Source: Isoetes taiwanensis
Taxonomy: Eukaryota; Streptophyta; Lycopodiopsida; Isoetales; Isoetaceae
Reading direction: 5' to 3'
Assembly (NCBI GenBank): GCA_021234155.1
Contig: JAJEKV010000025.1
Location: forward strand, 4,761,823 to 4,825,822
DNA: 64,000 nt
Part shown: positions 1-12,410 of the stretch, piece by piece
Layout: every line of letters begins with the position of its first letter
How positions within the stretch are numbered: position 1 is the first letter of the stretch
The notes under the pieces: generated by a model
Database searches by the model: none
What the model was told of the DNA's origin: nothing
Seen by the model: only the letters and a program-made list of their open reading frames with translations
Position numbers and translations under genes: made by a program

Positions 1-1077
1 GCCAGTTACGTAAATTGCTGAGGAAAGGAAGAATGATTATCAATTTCATGTAACTTCACTTTTGAGGTATGACTCAAGTACAATAATCATTATAATTCAC
101 TATGGGTGATCTAAAATGGAGATATACGTAAGAAGCAAATGTAAAGATTGATATAAGATTACCTCGTGATTTTGGCCACTTTGAGATGATTGAGTTTCAA
201 TAGGTTTACCCATGTGTGATAGAGTATGACATATTTAATACAAAATTTAGACTTATTCAAATCTAATAGAAAGACTTCAAGGATGCCATGATAAGACCAT
301 ATGTCTTTTTTAACTCTTGCTTAACTTTTTATAATTTAACTAACTTATCTTTACATGAAAAGGATGGCTATTAATGCAAGGAACTGATTCCATACTAATT
401 TTCACCTACTATATAAAATAACATTTTCATACGTAAAGAACTATATGATTTAAATGTTTGTCTATTCTACTCTATTCTATTCAACCTATTTAAGGAAGTT
501 TCCAAGTTGAATAGTTTATTATTGATGAATCAAATTATAAAATTGCTAAAAATTAATATAAATATATAATTCAACACAATAAACTATATTAAAAATAATC
601 TAAATCATAAATTCCTTTGAGTTAACTAACTTCAATTTTAAACTTTTTAAAAATATTTTTAAGAGTGACAAGAGTTTCCATATAATAATATTAAGTCAAT
701 CAGCTATCAAGCCATCAAGCTTCATACACTTATTATCGATTACAAATTTTATCGATGTTGACTTCCATTCATTTCATATAACCATCTTGGAAAGCAAAGT
801 GGTTCAAGGTTGTTTATAGAGGCGTAAATCGCATCCATGAGATCAAACTTTGGGTTTCTTTTACCGATTGATTCTTGAGAAATGAATGACCCATTTGTTT
901 ATGCTAAACAAGTGAATAGGTTTTCTTTTTGAAAACCCAATTAACCCAACGTGGTGAATTCTAGTTCATGTTGTACCCAAAAGCAGACGCCCCATTGATG
1001 CTACTACGCTAGGAGCCTAACAATGATGGATTATAAAGATGATTGATGATAATATCTTTGACTTGATTAAATCTCTT

Positions 1078-1734
1078 GTGAGCTTGTCACTTCAAAGTCA
1101 GGCTTTTATTGGCACTTTTTGTCATCCTATTGTCACTTCCAACGCCAACTTATTATCACCGATTGGAAACAACTTATCACACTTATAGTCACCCTTTTTG
1201 TCATCTTGTTCTTCCCTTTGTTAGATTCAGGCACCCTATTACAAGACCGCTGACACATTTGTGCCATTTGTTCTTCAACCTCTAAGTCAAAGTTATGACA
1301 TTTCATTGTCACAATATGGTCAAATGTATATCATTTCTCCGCTATTTCTCTCATGCCATTATAAAGTCATTTATTGACATATTTCATACACGGTTTATTA
1401 AGACTATTTTAGTCTATTGTCGAGATGCTGCCATTTGTTGCTACGTTATAGTCGATTATATCACTTGTTTGTCACCATTTTGTCAAGATAAGTCACCCAT
1501 TGTCACATTTTTCACATAGTTTTGTCAAAATCATGTCAATTCTATTTTCACATTATAGTCACATTTTCATCATCCTTTGTCACTTTTTTGTCACTAGTGC
1601 ATCAAGCATATTGTCATATTTATTGTCATTTGATTTCACTATTTTGTCATTGTTGTTTGTCATTTTTGTATGCTTTTTGACACATTATTTAGTGACAAAA
1701 AAAAAAGTGACAATAAATCACTATTCTTGTAGTG
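1078..1734 (-). mobile_element. CACTA-type terminus with TGTCA subterminal repeats (unit 1)
   Basis: Read on the minus strand, the segment begins CACTACAAGAATAGTG (1734 back to 1719). Many copies of TGACA/GTGACA follow over about 650 bp. CACTA (En/Spm) DNA transposons begin with CACTACAAGA and carry short subterminal repeats bound by their transposase, so this matches one element end. No partner terminus and no transposase frame are visible. Confidence 0.65.
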
Positions 1735-2039
1735 AGGCAAGATGGTTGCATGAAAAAAAGTCAAGCATAATTCTAATACAAATTTACATAGGTAAAAATA
1801 AAACCAGTAAGAAAAAATATTAAAAACTAAGGTGAGATACATTTTAAATGTACCTTACTAACACGCTTCACTCTTGTAATAATGCAATCATCACTCAAAT
1901 ATAAAACCGTATTGAAGAAGAAACAAATACTATAAGAAACATACAAAAAATACATCATAAATTATAGCTTTTGTGTATTTATTTATACGATAGAATAATA
2001 TAGAACTTTAAAGTCCATCCATTTTATTAAAAGCATGGA

Positions 2040-2660
2040 TATGTCTAGGGTAACAATTACTCTCCCCCTCCATTACTCTCTACCTCCCCTCTACCACCAC
2101 GCATGTCCATTGACCCCACGAGTCCCATCTTGACCAAGTCTTTTCTGTCTTTCCAGGTCTAACTATATGGCCCATCCCCTCCTCATACTCCTGACCTCCT
2201 AAATCTCCATTCCTATATTCCCATTCCTCTCTTTCTCTTCCCTTCCTTTTAGGAGCTTTTTCTTTTCCTTTTATTGGGTGGACGAGGTGGGAGGATGAGC
2301 ATAATATGGAGGAGCATTAAACTTGATGAAGTTAGTGGAGGAACTCTGGAGGATTTGATACTAAGCTGGTTATTTTGACCACTTTGAGGTGAAGGAGTTG
2401 GAATATCATAATTGCTACTATTATTTTAACAAGTGGTGAGGGAACAACAAATGTAGGTGGTATATATGGAGGAAAGGAAGAATGATTATCAATTCTATGT
2501 GTAACTCTCACTTTGAGGTGATGGACTTAAAGTACAATCATTATAATTCACTATGGGTGATCTAAATGGAGATATACGTATTAGCTAAATAAAGATTGGA
2601 TATAAGATTACCGTGATTTTGGCCACTTTGAGATGATTGAGTTTCAATAGGGTTTACCCA
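2040..2660 (-). pseudogene. Proline-rich frame, short subtype, array 1
   Basis: Same locus in the short-subtype unit. The Ser/Pro-rich part and the KGK-rich part can be followed on the minus strand, but about 190 bp of the glycine-rich segment is absent, so TTTTCCAGG-type sequence joins directly to the ATATGGCCCAT region (about 2150). The frame is broken. Confidence 0.3.
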
Positions 2661-3551
2661 TAGGTGATGGAGTATGACATTTACAAAAATTTAGACTTAT
2701 TCAAATCTAATAGAAAGACTTCAAGGATGCCATGATAAGACCATATGTCTTTTTTAACTCTTTTGTTAACTTTTTATAATTTTACTAATCCTATCTTTAC
2801 ATGAAAAGTGTATGATGGCTATTAATGCAAGGAACTGATCTCCATACTAATTTTCACTCCAAATTATATAAAATAATATTTTCTACATGTAAAGAACTAT
2901 ATGATTTAAAATGTTTTGTCTATTCTATTCTATTCTATTCAACCTATTTAAGGAAGTTTCAAAGTTGAATAGTTTATTATTGATGAATCAAATTATAAAA
3001 TTGCTAAAATTAATATAAATATATAATTCAACAATAATAAACTATATTAAAAATAATCTTAAATCATAAATTCCCTTGAAAGTTAATCCAACTTCAATTT
3101 TAAACTTTTTTAAAATATTTTTAAGAGTGCCAAGAGTTTCCATATATAATAATATTAAGTCAATCGCTTATCAAGCCATCAAGTTTCATACACTTATTAT
3201 CGTGATTGCCAAATTTTATTTCCATGTTGACTTCCATTCATTTCATATAACCATCTTGAAAAGCAAAGTGGTTCAAGGTTGTTTATAGAGGTGTAAATCG
3301 CACTTCATGAGATCACATCCTTTGGGTTTCTACTTAGATTGATTCTTGGAGAAATGAATGACCCATTTGTTTATGCTAAACAAGTGGAATAGGTTTTTTC
3401 TTGAAAACCCACTAACCCAACGTGGTGAATTGTAGTCTGGTATTGTACCCAAAGCAGACGCCCTCATTGATGCTACTACGCTAGAGCCTAACAATGATGA
3501 TTATAAAGATGATTGATGATAATATCTTTGACTTCTTGATTAAATTTTGTG

Positions 3552-4123
3552 AAATAGTCACCCTTTTGTCATCTTGTTCTCTCCCTTTGTTATTAGATTC
3601 AGGCACCCTATTGGCGCGATCGCTGACACATTTGTGCCATTTGTTCTTCAACTTCTAAGTCAAAGTTATGATACTACTGTCAAGCAATATGTATCAAATG
3701 TATATCATTTCTCCTGGCTATTCTCTTGTCATTATATAAAGTCGGGCCTATTGACATATTTTCGAAGCACATGGTTTTGTCAAGACTATTTTAGTCTATT
3801 GTCGAGATGTGTCATTTGTCAAGCATGCTATAGTCGGTTTATATCATTTATTTGTCACCATTTTTGTCAAGATGTTTAATCTATTGTCACATTTTTGACA
3901 CATAGTTTTGTCAAAAATCCATGTCATTCTATTTCCACATTATAGTCATATTTTCATCATCCTTTTGTCACTTTTCACATCGTATCACACTATTGTCATG
4001 TTTATTGTCATTTGATTTCTACTATTTTTGTCATTGTTGTGGTCATTTTTGTATCGGGCTTTTCCTCGACACATTATTTTAGTGACAAAAAAGTGACAAT
4101 AAATCAATTGCTCTCTTGTAGTG
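3552..4123 (-). mobile_element. CACTA-type terminus with TGTCA subterminal repeats (unit 2)
   Basis: Homologous to the segment ending at 1734. The terminus reads CTCTTGTAGTG on the plus strand, ending at 4123, and the inner part of the terminal repeat is damaged. This is the short form: the stretch between the gene-like AT region and the TGTCA block lacks the roughly 100 bp of extra GTCAC repeats seen in the other subtype. Confidence 0.6.
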
Positions 4124-4439
4124 AGGCACCCATGGCTGCATGAAAAAAAAGTCACATAATTCTAATACAAATTCTTATATATAGGGTAAAAAATAAACTA
4201 GTAAGAAAAAAAATACAAAACTAGGTGAGATATACATTTTAAAATGTACTCATTAACACTTAATTTGCACAATGCAAGCATCACCAAAATATAAAACCGT
4301 GACAAGAAGAAGCAAATACTAAAAGAAAACATATAAAAATACATCATAAATTATAGTTGTGTATTTATTTATAATGATAGAATAATATAGTGAACTTTAA
4401 AGTCCATCCATTTTATTAAAAGCATGGATATGTCTAATT

Positions 4440-5190
4440 AACGCCACTATCTCCCTCCATTACTTCCTCTTACCTCTACCACCACCATGTCCATTGACCC
4501 CACGAGTCCCATCTTGACCAAGTTTTCTGCCTTTTCCACATGCACCATTGCTAAGAAACTGGGAAGATGATTTTGTTGCTACCATTGCCCCGGGATCCTC
4601 TAGGCCTCCATTCTCATCAAAGGCTGGCCCATTATCTCCCTCTCGGACCTCCGCCTCACCTTTTCATCATGCTTACAGTCCTCCATTGTCTCCATGGGCC
4701 TCCCAGACCTCCGTGGCCCAATCATATGGCCCATTCCCTCCGCTACCTCCCTCGGGACTCCAAATCTCCATTCCCATTCTCATTCCTCTTCTTCCCCTCC
4801 CTTTAGAGCTTTTCCTTTTTATTGGGTGGACGAGGTGGGAGGATGAGTATAATATGGAGGGAGCATTATTACTTGATGAAGTTAGTGGAGGAACTTGAGG
4901 ATTTGATACTAAGTCAGGGTTATTTTGACCAATTTCGAGGTGAAGGAGTTGGAATATCATAATTGCTACTATTATTTTTAACAAGTGGTGAGGAACAAAT
5001 GTTCGAAAGGTATATATGGAGGAAAGGAAGAATGATTATCACTCTGTGTAACTTCACTTTGAGGTATGGACTGAAGTACAATAATCATTATAATTCACTA
5101 TGGGTGATCTTAAAATGGGAGTATTAAGGCTTAAGAAGCAAATGATTGGATATAAGATTACCTTGATTTTACTACTTTGAGATGATTGAG
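4440..5190 (-). pseudogene. Proline/glycine-rich frame, array 1 terminal unit
   Basis: Homologous to the frame at 46855-47640, with the same gene-internal glycine-rich segment (about 4540-4740) that the other unit subtype lacks. The longest open piece is 4984-4673 on the minus strand, containing VPPLTSSSNNAP. Several frameshifts separate it from the Ser/Pro-rich upstream part. Confidence 0.35.
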
Positions 5191-5759
5191 TTTCAATAGG
5201 TTTTACCCATAGGTGATGGAGTATACATATTTAATAAAATTCAGAATTTATTCAAATCTAATGTAAAGACTTCAAGGATGCCATGATAAGACCATATGTC
5301 TTTTTTAACTCTTGTTAACTTTATAATTTTACTAAATTCATCTTTACATGAAAGTAAGGATGTATATTAATGCAAGGGAACCGATTCCATACTAATTTTC
5401 ACTCCAAATATATATAAAATAATATTTTCATACGTAAAGAACTATATGATTTAAAATGTTTGTCTATTCTATTCTATTCTATTCAACCTTATTTAAGGAA
5501 GTTTCAAGTTGAATAGTTTATTATTGATGAATCAAGTTATAAATTGCTAAAAATCATATAAATATATAATTCAACAATAATAAACTATATTAAAAAATAA
5601 TCTTAAATCATAAATTTTGAGTTAACTAACTTCAATTTTAAACTTTTTTAAAATATTTTTAAGAGTGCCAAGAGTTTCCATATATAATATTAAGTCAATC
5701 GCTATCAAGCCATCAAGTTTCTTCATACACTTATTATCTGGATCGCCAAATTTTAAATT

Positions 5760-5925
5760 TATTAGATCACCTAAAATTGAAATTTTATATCTCTAAATGT
5801 CTAATTTTAAATAGACTCGATTGAAAAATTAGTCTAGAAAGTAATTTTATGCTTTGATAACCATCATACTTTTTAATCTAAAGATAAGTTTACATAATCA
5901 AAACTTATAAGAGTTATTAAAACCG
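5760..5925. repeat. Array-edge flank, copy at end of array 1
   Basis: An AT-rich segment of about 165 bp starting AAATTTATTAGATCAC. It follows the last satellite unit here and again at 48172-48340, 18625-18790 and 57668-57808. It marks the point where the unit always stops, so it is probably the original junction of the repeat with its host sequence. Confidence 0.85.
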
Positions 5926-6156
5926 GGTTGTTATTCTCATACACGCAGCTATAATCTTATATCGGTTAATTAGAACGCATCCTCGCCGGATAACGCTTAG
6001 GTTCTCAGGCGTTGGTGCCCAAAGATTAAAGGTGGGTATGATTTGGAACCGTGAAAATGTTGGGGTGCCTACCAACATCAGTATTTGTAACACTTTTTAG
6101 GTATAAACTACTACGGTATCGGGCATGTTATTGCCGCATTCTTCTAAATGCCTACA
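5925..6156. other. Shared unique-looking flank, no gene seen
   Basis: This segment (with GATAACGCTTAGGTT and GGTGCCTACCAACAT) pairs with 48340-48530 in the second locus copy. I see no convincing exon. It is host sequence of the duplicated locus, just left of the copy-1-specific insertion. Confidence 0.6.
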
Positions 6157-6379
6157 TCAATCTTGTTAATTTGGCTTCTTTTCCTTATTTTGGACTAAAA
6201 ACTTTTTTGCATTTTTCGTGTTGATTTTTCTAAGGTTGGGAAATTTTGCTGCGTAAACAATTTCCATTGTCTAAAAAAATTGAGAAATGTTTGTGTGTAT
6301 GATTTATGTTCTGTTTTACATGCAAATACAATTATTTTCGTAGATGTCCACTTAACCTTCTCCTTCCAAGATTTTCAGG

Positions 6380-6820
6380 TACCGGATATATGAACGTGGT
6401 TTGGGCCGATCGTAAGTATAATGCTGATCTTCATGATGCCAAAGTTAAGGGATTTAATTCTCACGCAAGGATCCTAAGATGCTAGATTAAGGGGTTTAGT
6501 TCTGGCCACGATCTCTAAGGCTGCTTTGCATCCAAATTGAATAGGTCAGTTGTGGTTTACTATAGATCCGGGCCGGTAAGTTATGTACATCCTTCTTTCC
6601 CCACAAGTGGTTGTCTTATGACCAATATACATGATATGCCTATATTGTCACCGCGAAGCTCTGGCTTTACCTCGGCGAAGACCGAACTATTCAATAAGGA
6701 AGACCTTTGGCTTTCATGCAAGAGTATTATCCGGATCCAAACACGAAAAAGGGGCATCACCTTCACATCAAAACTATATAGCAGGTTAGATATATAGCTT
6801 TGAGATTTTAGCCCATAGTT
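6380..6820 (+). other. Gene-like fragment, function not recognised
   Basis: The base composition here is less AT-rich than its surroundings, and an 86-codon open frame (6537-6797) lies within it, preceded by a TTTTCAG acceptor-like site near 6378. The peptide has no motif I can place. It may be an exon fragment carried by the surrounding insertion, since Helitrons commonly capture gene pieces, or it may be chance. The rest of the insertion (6820-9690) shows only short, unsupported frames. Confidence 0.2.
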
Positions 6821-9689
6821 GCAAAAGAAGACACGGTATTAATTCTAACCATTTGTCTTCTACCTTGCAAAGGTTTTATCAGATCATGCCTAAGTGGATG
6901 CCCGCTATCTTTGCTCAAAAGTTGCAAGTGCATTTTTCTCAATCTCACTAATTTTGATGAGCTGTAATACAAACAAATTCCAAGCTCTTACAAAAGAACA
7001 TATTATTCATCATTGGATGCAATTAAGTAAAAAGTGCCCGTGTCAAAGCCCTGCTTCCACGCCCTGCATGCAAACACGCTGCCTCTATGTGGTATTTGCT
7101 TGATATTTAGGTGTACATGTGAGTGCTATCGCTTAGCCTTGATTAAGTTCTTCTTGGACAATTTCTCGAAGTCAATTTGGTCTCTTATTTTAGGTAGATC
7201 CATAAGTCATATATAAGGATGCAGATGGCTATAAATGTCGGAATTGTAAATTGTATTGTTTATTCATAAAAGTTTTGATCCCTTCTCGTAGTTTCTTGCT
7301 CTAAGAATGAGTCATAAAACACACAGAGGAAAGAAGTGCTGGCTCTACTAGAACAATCCCGAGTTGCAATAGTCTATATCTTCCTTCCCCGAAAGTATGA
7401 TTATGCTCTCCACACTAATTTAAGAATAATAAAAAGAAAAGGTTTATGTATTATCTAGCAAAAACAACTTTCTATGAGGGTATAGTATTTGTTTTACCTA
7501 GCCTATGCCGCTACTAGCATTGTGGTGTTGATGCTACTATATTAGCTAAGTTCATCTTCAAGACTATGCATCTTTCTATCTATGATACTAAAATGCACAC
7601 ATCCATGGACCTATCAGCCCAAAGAAGGAACATATAATATCACATTCATTTGTAGTAGAAAGAAGACCGGCTATTTCCACTAGAAGCATGCTAAATCTTC
7701 ATTGTGCAAGTCCAGATAAGTGTGCTGCCTTATTGTCGTGATGAGCTCAGTGGAAAATATTTGATTTCATGCATGGCGTTGGAAAGTCCCAGCTACTCAA
7801 GGATGTATAACTAATTTACTCACATTCTCGCAGCTTCTACCTTTTAATGACAAGATATGACTTTTGAGTTGTGGCATAACCATTGGTAAGTTTGGACTGC
7901 TGACTTAGCCGCTTATTTGGGCACTTAACCCTATTTGACTTGGTGGGCATTTCAAAGGAGTTGATAAGGGCTACAAGTTAGAGATAACAAGGTGTATTTG
8001 GTGATGTGCCCGGCTTTGAGGTAAAATGTTCAAGAAGATGAGGGCTGCGTATGGACAAAATGAACAATCACTAATGCAGCTGTACAGAGATCATTGGTAG
8101 TAGTATCTCTTCCATACATAAATCAAAAATGGAAAAGGGATTCTTCGGAGTGTCCCGATACTCTTGATCGCAAATAATCAAGACCGCCCTCGTAATGCAA
8201 GATAGAATAGAATACAAGAGATGCTGTTTGACGCACGTGCCACCGCCCACGCACGCCGATGGTATGATGTATGATTTGTTTCTCTTTGGAGCACGCAATT
8301 GTGCCTCAGCTTCCTTACAGCTTGTTCTGTCAAGATATATATATCCGAAAGTGTCCACATTTTCAATGGTCCCGGCCTTCAAAAAGCTGGATTTCTATAA
8401 ATATTCGATGCTTCAGATTGTCCCTATTAGTGTGTACAGATAAATAAATTCATTGTTTTGCGCAAAGATTCTTCTTTCAACTAATAGTAGGTTCAGAATT
8501 AGACATGAATAATAGTCAACTCGCAAGTAGCTCTACATAAGTTGTGTCAGCTGTGCAAGGGGTCATGTGTTGATGCTTTTCTTCGACATCTAGCCATGGT
8601 TTGTACCGGCTCTCAGAATGATGAAAAAGGTAAGTCAAACTACAAAACCCCTTCTTGCGTAATCCGTTTGGCAAAGGGAGGTCAGCCGCGAACATTGTTT
8701 TGTTATATAGCAAATTTTCAGCTAACTTATTATGCTTAGTGCCATCTCTGCTCTAGTCAAGATTAAACATATTTGCAATCAATTTGGCCCTGTGAGATCT
8801 CCGCTTTGCTGTGTTAAATAATTCGCTTCGCATAAGGTAAGCTATACAAGCCTTCATTCACTATTTTTGTTCAATCATTATGCTCATGAAGCTGCAACCT
8901 CGCCACAAATAAAGATATCCACTGCATTTTTAGTTTATAATGGCTTACAAGTTGCTTAAGATGGAGGAAAGCTTACATATGATCTTTAACATTGAAATTT
9001 CTATTAGTCTTTTCTTCCATAGTTTTGTTACTGAAAAGAAATTTTTGGATAGTCAAGATTTGTATGGTCAAAGATGGTTTATAAATTGCCATTTTAAATG
9101 CATTAAGTACAAAAAGTCTAACCTTTGGCAACGTCAAAAGATAGTAACAATGTGGCTTTCAACTCTTTAAAGAAAATTAACTCTTTAAAGAAGGTAATCG
9201 TTGATGATTGTGTGAACACTTTATATAAAACATATTTGTCCCTTTGGGCAAATACACTATTCCCCATTCTATTTCTCTCTTCGCTCATTTTCAAGTACAA
9301 CCATGTGATGTAATTGTCTACAAATTCATAATGCTTCACATCATGCAGATAACCATGTGCATGAAGGTAATCTAGCTTTTATAGGTCGCTTTTATCGCCA
9401 AGCCTCCAAAGAAGAGGGCTTTTCATATATTTCTATATAGACAATTATATCTTCGCTCACCCACAACGCTCTCTATCTCTTCAAAGTAATGCTCCCCATG
9501 TTCTCAGCTTCATCTCCTATTCAGCCAAGGCGCCTATATTTTAGTCTTCTACAAAACATTCTATATTTAGGCTTCATCGGGTCAACAAGTACATAATGCA
9601 CTGCAGACAATAAAAATCTAAGTACCAAGTATTATAAAGATAATTGCAAACTAACCATTTACAATCACTTGATTGCTCCTTCATTTTAG

Positions 9690-10130
9690 TGCGCCATTAA
9701 CAAATATAAAATCAGTACATCCCAAACTTCTTGCATCTTTCACTTACTATTATTTCTGAGTCCAAATTTTAAATAAAATAGTTGCTTCCATGATCTAGGC
9801 ATTTGTGATCTAGCCCCATTTTTAATATGACTTTGGTGCCTGCGTGAACAAGGCTTCATATACTTTTCTAATTTATCTAAAATATTGAACTATGATTTAC
9901 TTAACAAAATACAGTGTGTATTTGAGCTTGGTAAATAACCGTAAATCCCAAAACATCTTTGTATATCTTCACTTTATTATTTTTAGTCTTAAATCTTAAC
10001 AAAATAAGTGTTCCATGATCCGCATTTTAGGATCTACTCCATTCTTAATATGACATACTCAGAGCTAAGAAATGAAGCTTCCTGAAGATTAAAGTAGCAA
10101 ACTATTTTCCCTTTGGAGCAATATAAATGT
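9690..10130. repeat. Imperfect tandem duplication (~225 bp)
   Basis: The segment with TTCACTTACTATTATTTCTG, TCCATGATCTAGGC and TTAATATGACTTTG (about 9735-9840) is repeated as TTCACTTTATTATTTTTAGTC, TCCATGATCCGC and TTAATATGACATAC (about 9965-10060). The copies are diverged. Confidence 0.5.
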
Positions 10131-10724
10131 AGTTAAGAGTATTAAACACAAATTGCATGCCACTTTTTCTATATTTAGTGAGTACATGCAACTTGGTGCT
10201 CAAGTGTCAACGGTTTCAAAGACTGCTTTTTTTAAATATAAAGTATAAAAACTAGGATCTACTTAAGAAAAAATACAATGTATATTACCTTGCAAATAGT
10301 TATTTGCACTATCCTACCAGACTAACAATGTGGCTTTGAACAAACAACTTTGTGTCTCATGTGTTTATGCAAACTTTATTAAATCCAATATATACCATTC
10401 GACATCGCTTAGAAATCCACTTTACTAAATATAAATGAAAAAGTGTGTAGTCATTTATCTCCTTCCTAAATAAAAAGCCACACCTGCAACACAACCTCCA
10501 TCCCAAAGAACCCGCACCAGAAAGATATTTTGATTCACAATAATCGGCCCACAACCAACACAAAGCTATATACGTAACTCTATGATGTCACGTAATCAAT
10601 GTAATTCATGGAATTTTCGTGCCATTCTATTACCCATCTAACAATTCCTAAATGGTGACGTGAGCTTTCTATATATCGCATACACTTCCGTCACCCAGAA
10701 CTACGCCTAACGCACCATAACTAG

Positions 10725-11850
10725 TTATTAACCGTTTTAACTTTTCGCTTGCCGGTCAGAGACTTAAAAGTTTAGCTATGAAAAGAGGATGAGGATGCTT
10801 TGTTTGATATTCTTTCTTTGTTCAATGTCTTAATATTCCCTATGAATAGCATTTGAATATAAGGTTAATAGCTTTCAGTCAGTGATTCCCCAACAATAAT
10901 CTTATCATATGCCCCAGCTAAATAAGTGCGCAAACTTAACTAATAAATGGGTATCAGCCATTCAAATCTCGTAGATCGCAAATTGGAAGCATGTGATAGA
11001 TGATGTGTGCATAGATTGAACGTTCTCAAAAACATTTGCTATAGACCACCAAGTTTGCTATATTGTTGTAATGTCCATAAAGAGTATTTTCCGTAATAAC
11101 TTTGACTTGCAACCACTCTGAAGCTAAATTCATGAATCAACCTGTATGTAGATAAATCTTCCGAGGCTATATGCAAAATAACTATAAATTGGACAACACT
11201 GGCCCTATTGCTAACAATAATCATTCTTACAGCTTAAAATGCTAATCAAGTAATATCTTCGCCCATTGCTTCTTGCAAATTAAATAAAGCTCTTGAGTGA
11301 TCTAATATGGAAGGGAAAATGAAACACATAATCTAGCTCTCAAGTATAAAACACATAATCTAGCAGGATCAAGCTAGCCATGCAAAGTGAGACAGCATTA
11401 AAACACAATATGCCGCGTTTGAAATAGCACATTCACAAATATGATCATGAATTTAAGACATGCCTCTAAAGATAGAAATTTGACCGTGCTTAACTCACAC
11501 CTGTATAATACATATGATGACATATCTACGACCTTACATTTAGATTAAACTTACAATAAAGATAGGTGTGATATTTCTTTTGTTCTCAGACAAAAAAGCA
11601 AGTAAAAACAAAAGCATGATCGTTTCTCAAAGATTAAAACCAACTAAATAAACCAAAGAAACAAACCAAGAGGACCAACATGATAACATGACACCAATTA
11701 CAATCTAAGTTACCTTTATAAATCTCAGGCTCACACCCAAAGTGGTCCATCACCTACCATCGCTGTCAAATCTACAAACTACACTACAATACTAAGGGCT
11801 TAGATGGTCACAATGGCATGATATAATCTTAGCTTCAATCTAGGGCGCAG
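10725..11850. other. Host flank of the duplicated locus, no gene identified
   Basis: Pairs with 48536-49680. Two short minus-strand frames in the two copies (11224-11039 and 48937-48695) share VVASQS-YGKYS, which shows the sequence is homologous but not that it is coding. No domain is recognised and both frames are broken relative to each other. Confidence 0.4.
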
Positions 11851-11879
11851 GTTCAAGACGTATATACAATAATTTTATA

Positions 11880-12410
11880 ATATAGGATATAGGATCCTTG
11901 AAGTGCTATTTATTAAATATGAATAAGTCCATATTTTGTAAAATATGTCACTTGTGCCCGCTATAGGAAGGCAAATATGTAAAAGCTAGGGTGATGGAGT
12001 TTCAATAGATTTATTGATATAGGTGATGATGACTATCAAATTATATATGAGTTTGTTGTTGGACTTGAAAGTAGTATTTTATTTGGCAAGTTTGCATTGG
12101 GTTAGGGAAAGAAGAAATTGAATTCTAATAAGTTTAGTCAGAGGGTGGACTTGATAATGAGTCGGATGATGCTTCGATTTCGCCCCAGAAGCTTCCTAAG
12201 TACGTGAATCTATAAAATATCCATTGCCTTGATACACATTTCTATGCCATGTCAGCCATTTTGAAATCTTGGTTTGGAGCGCCTATGGTTGTGAAGATGC
12301 TAATAAAGATTAGAAATAAATGTAAAACGCTGGCCATATCTAATGAGGATAAACTAACCGACTTGGAAAAAGAACATCGTGGCTCTAGCTACCATCGCTA
12401 TGTAATTCTA
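11880..12410 (-). pseudogene. Decayed copy of the Ser/Pro-rich secreted-protein ORF
   Basis: Homologous to 18828-19295 (minus strand). The start region, the YQGNGYFM-like stretch and the Ser/Pro tail can be followed, but stops and shifts break them. It is one of four copies in the window. Confidence 0.6.

Larger units (their letters stand above)
1..5760. repeat. Tandem array 1 of a ~2.45-2.55 kb unit
   Basis: The same landmarks recur with a period near 2.45-2.55 kb. For example, the AATGATTATCAATT landmark lies near 32 and 2483 and recurs in damaged form near 5031. The array holds about 2.3 units and is cut by the window edge on the left. In order along the plus strand each unit contains an AT-rich stretch with TATTC microsatellite, a TGTCA-rich block ending in a CACTA-like terminus, and a proline/glycine-rich frame read on the minus strand. 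The last complete unit is the longer subtype (extra coding segment at about 4540-4740). Confidence 0.95.
6157..10724 (+). mobile_element. Copy-1-specific 4.6 kb insertion with Helitron-like ends
   Basis: Copy 2 of the locus reads directly from CTTCTAAATGC to TTATTAAC (about 48520-48545), while copy 1 has 4.6 kb between the same anchors. The right edge is CTAG followed by T, and the left edge can be read as A followed by TC. That agrees with the Helitron rule of insertion between A and T, a 5' TC and a 3' CTRR. A 7 bp stem (GGTGACG at 10654-10660, CGTCACC at 10689-10695) lies upstream of the 3' end, but its loop is long and the spacing is not ideal. No Rep/helicase frame is seen, so this would be a non-autonomous element. 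Alternatively it is a deletion in copy 2. Confidence 0.4.

Noticed and set aside
1295..1823. Two overlapping ORFs (74 and 107 codons) in the TGTCA-rich block
   Set aside because: They are translations of CACTA-type subterminal repeats, and the frame is not kept between units.
8071..8443. Overlapping ORFs on both strands (103, 62 and 82 codons)
   Set aside because: No motif, no splice structure, and both strands open at once; likely chance frames.
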